A DNA stretch of 5,789 nt, from assembly GCA_044376615.1 (NCBI GenBank), contig JBILKO010000135.1, positions 1-5,789 on the forward strand, in the 5' to 3' direction. This document shows, piece after piece, positions 5,784 to 5,789 of this stretch (its first letter is position 1; each line of letters begins with the position of its first letter). A program made the translations under genes and the position numbers. This DNA is from CAISGS01 sp044376615. GTDB lineage: Bacteria; Pseudomonadota; Alphaproteobacteria; Caulobacterales; Caulobacteraceae. Under the pieces are notes generated by a model. That model was not told where the DNA came from. It worked only from the letters and a program-made list of their open reading frames with translations, and searched no databases.

Positions 5784-5789
5784 TATCCC

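Noticed and set aside
1..5789. CRISPR arrays, tRNA/rRNA genes, insertion sequences and attachment sites
   Set aside because: I looked for regular direct repeats, cloverleaf patterns, transposase motifs and terminal inverted repeats, and found none that I could support.

Overview
The window looks like chromosomal DNA of an alphaproteobacterium. The strongest evidence is a gcrA gene at 4122-4634 (minus strand). Its N-terminus is close to the Caulobacter-type GcrA helix-turn-helix, and this cell-cycle regulator family is essentially confined to Alphaproteobacteria. A candidate CtrA box upstream of gcrA and an MCP ending in a Trp-Asp-Glu-Phe tail fit the same group. I cannot name the genus; Caulobacterales or a relative is an inference.

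Left part (1-1501, minus strand). An OLD-type AAA ATPase/TOPRIM gene reads well from 1501 down to about 212. Homology then stops at the first Asp of the TOPRIM D-x-D motif. From about 217 to the window edge, a different frame reads as an organic hydroperoxide resistance protein (Ohr). That Ohr fragment has lost its start and an internal block carrying the peroxidatic cysteine. The annotated 465-residue ORF is therefore a chimera whose last 35 residues are an out-of-frame reading of ohr. Two nearby junctions mean either real genomic decay or an assembly error.

Middle part. A 349-base divergent intergenic region (1502-1850) holds the ribosome binding sites and possible promoters of the OLD gene and of an MCP gene. 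It also holds a 29-codon upstream ORF with a near-ideal Shine-Dalgarno sequence that overlaps the MCP start. The MCP (1851-4118, plus) is soluble, with three PAS domains, a linker, a signalling hairpin and a C-terminal CheR/CheB-type tail. It converges on gcrA with only 3 bases between the two stop codons, and both stops lie inside a 13-base palindrome.

Right part. gcrA and an ABC-2 transporter permease (4809-5642, plus) diverge from a 174-base region with a near-consensus CtrA box. The permease's ATPase partner is not in the window. The last 147 bases hold a weak terminator-like structure, a -35-like TTGACA, a GC-rich hairpin and a strong GGAGGG at the edge, suggesting that another plus-strand gene starts just outside.

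The genes do not form one operon. The two intact regulatory genes (a cytoplasmic chemoreceptor and the cell-cycle regulator GcrA) are ordinary for motile dimorphic Alphaproteobacteria. The most unusual feature is the broken OLD/ohr junction at the left end.
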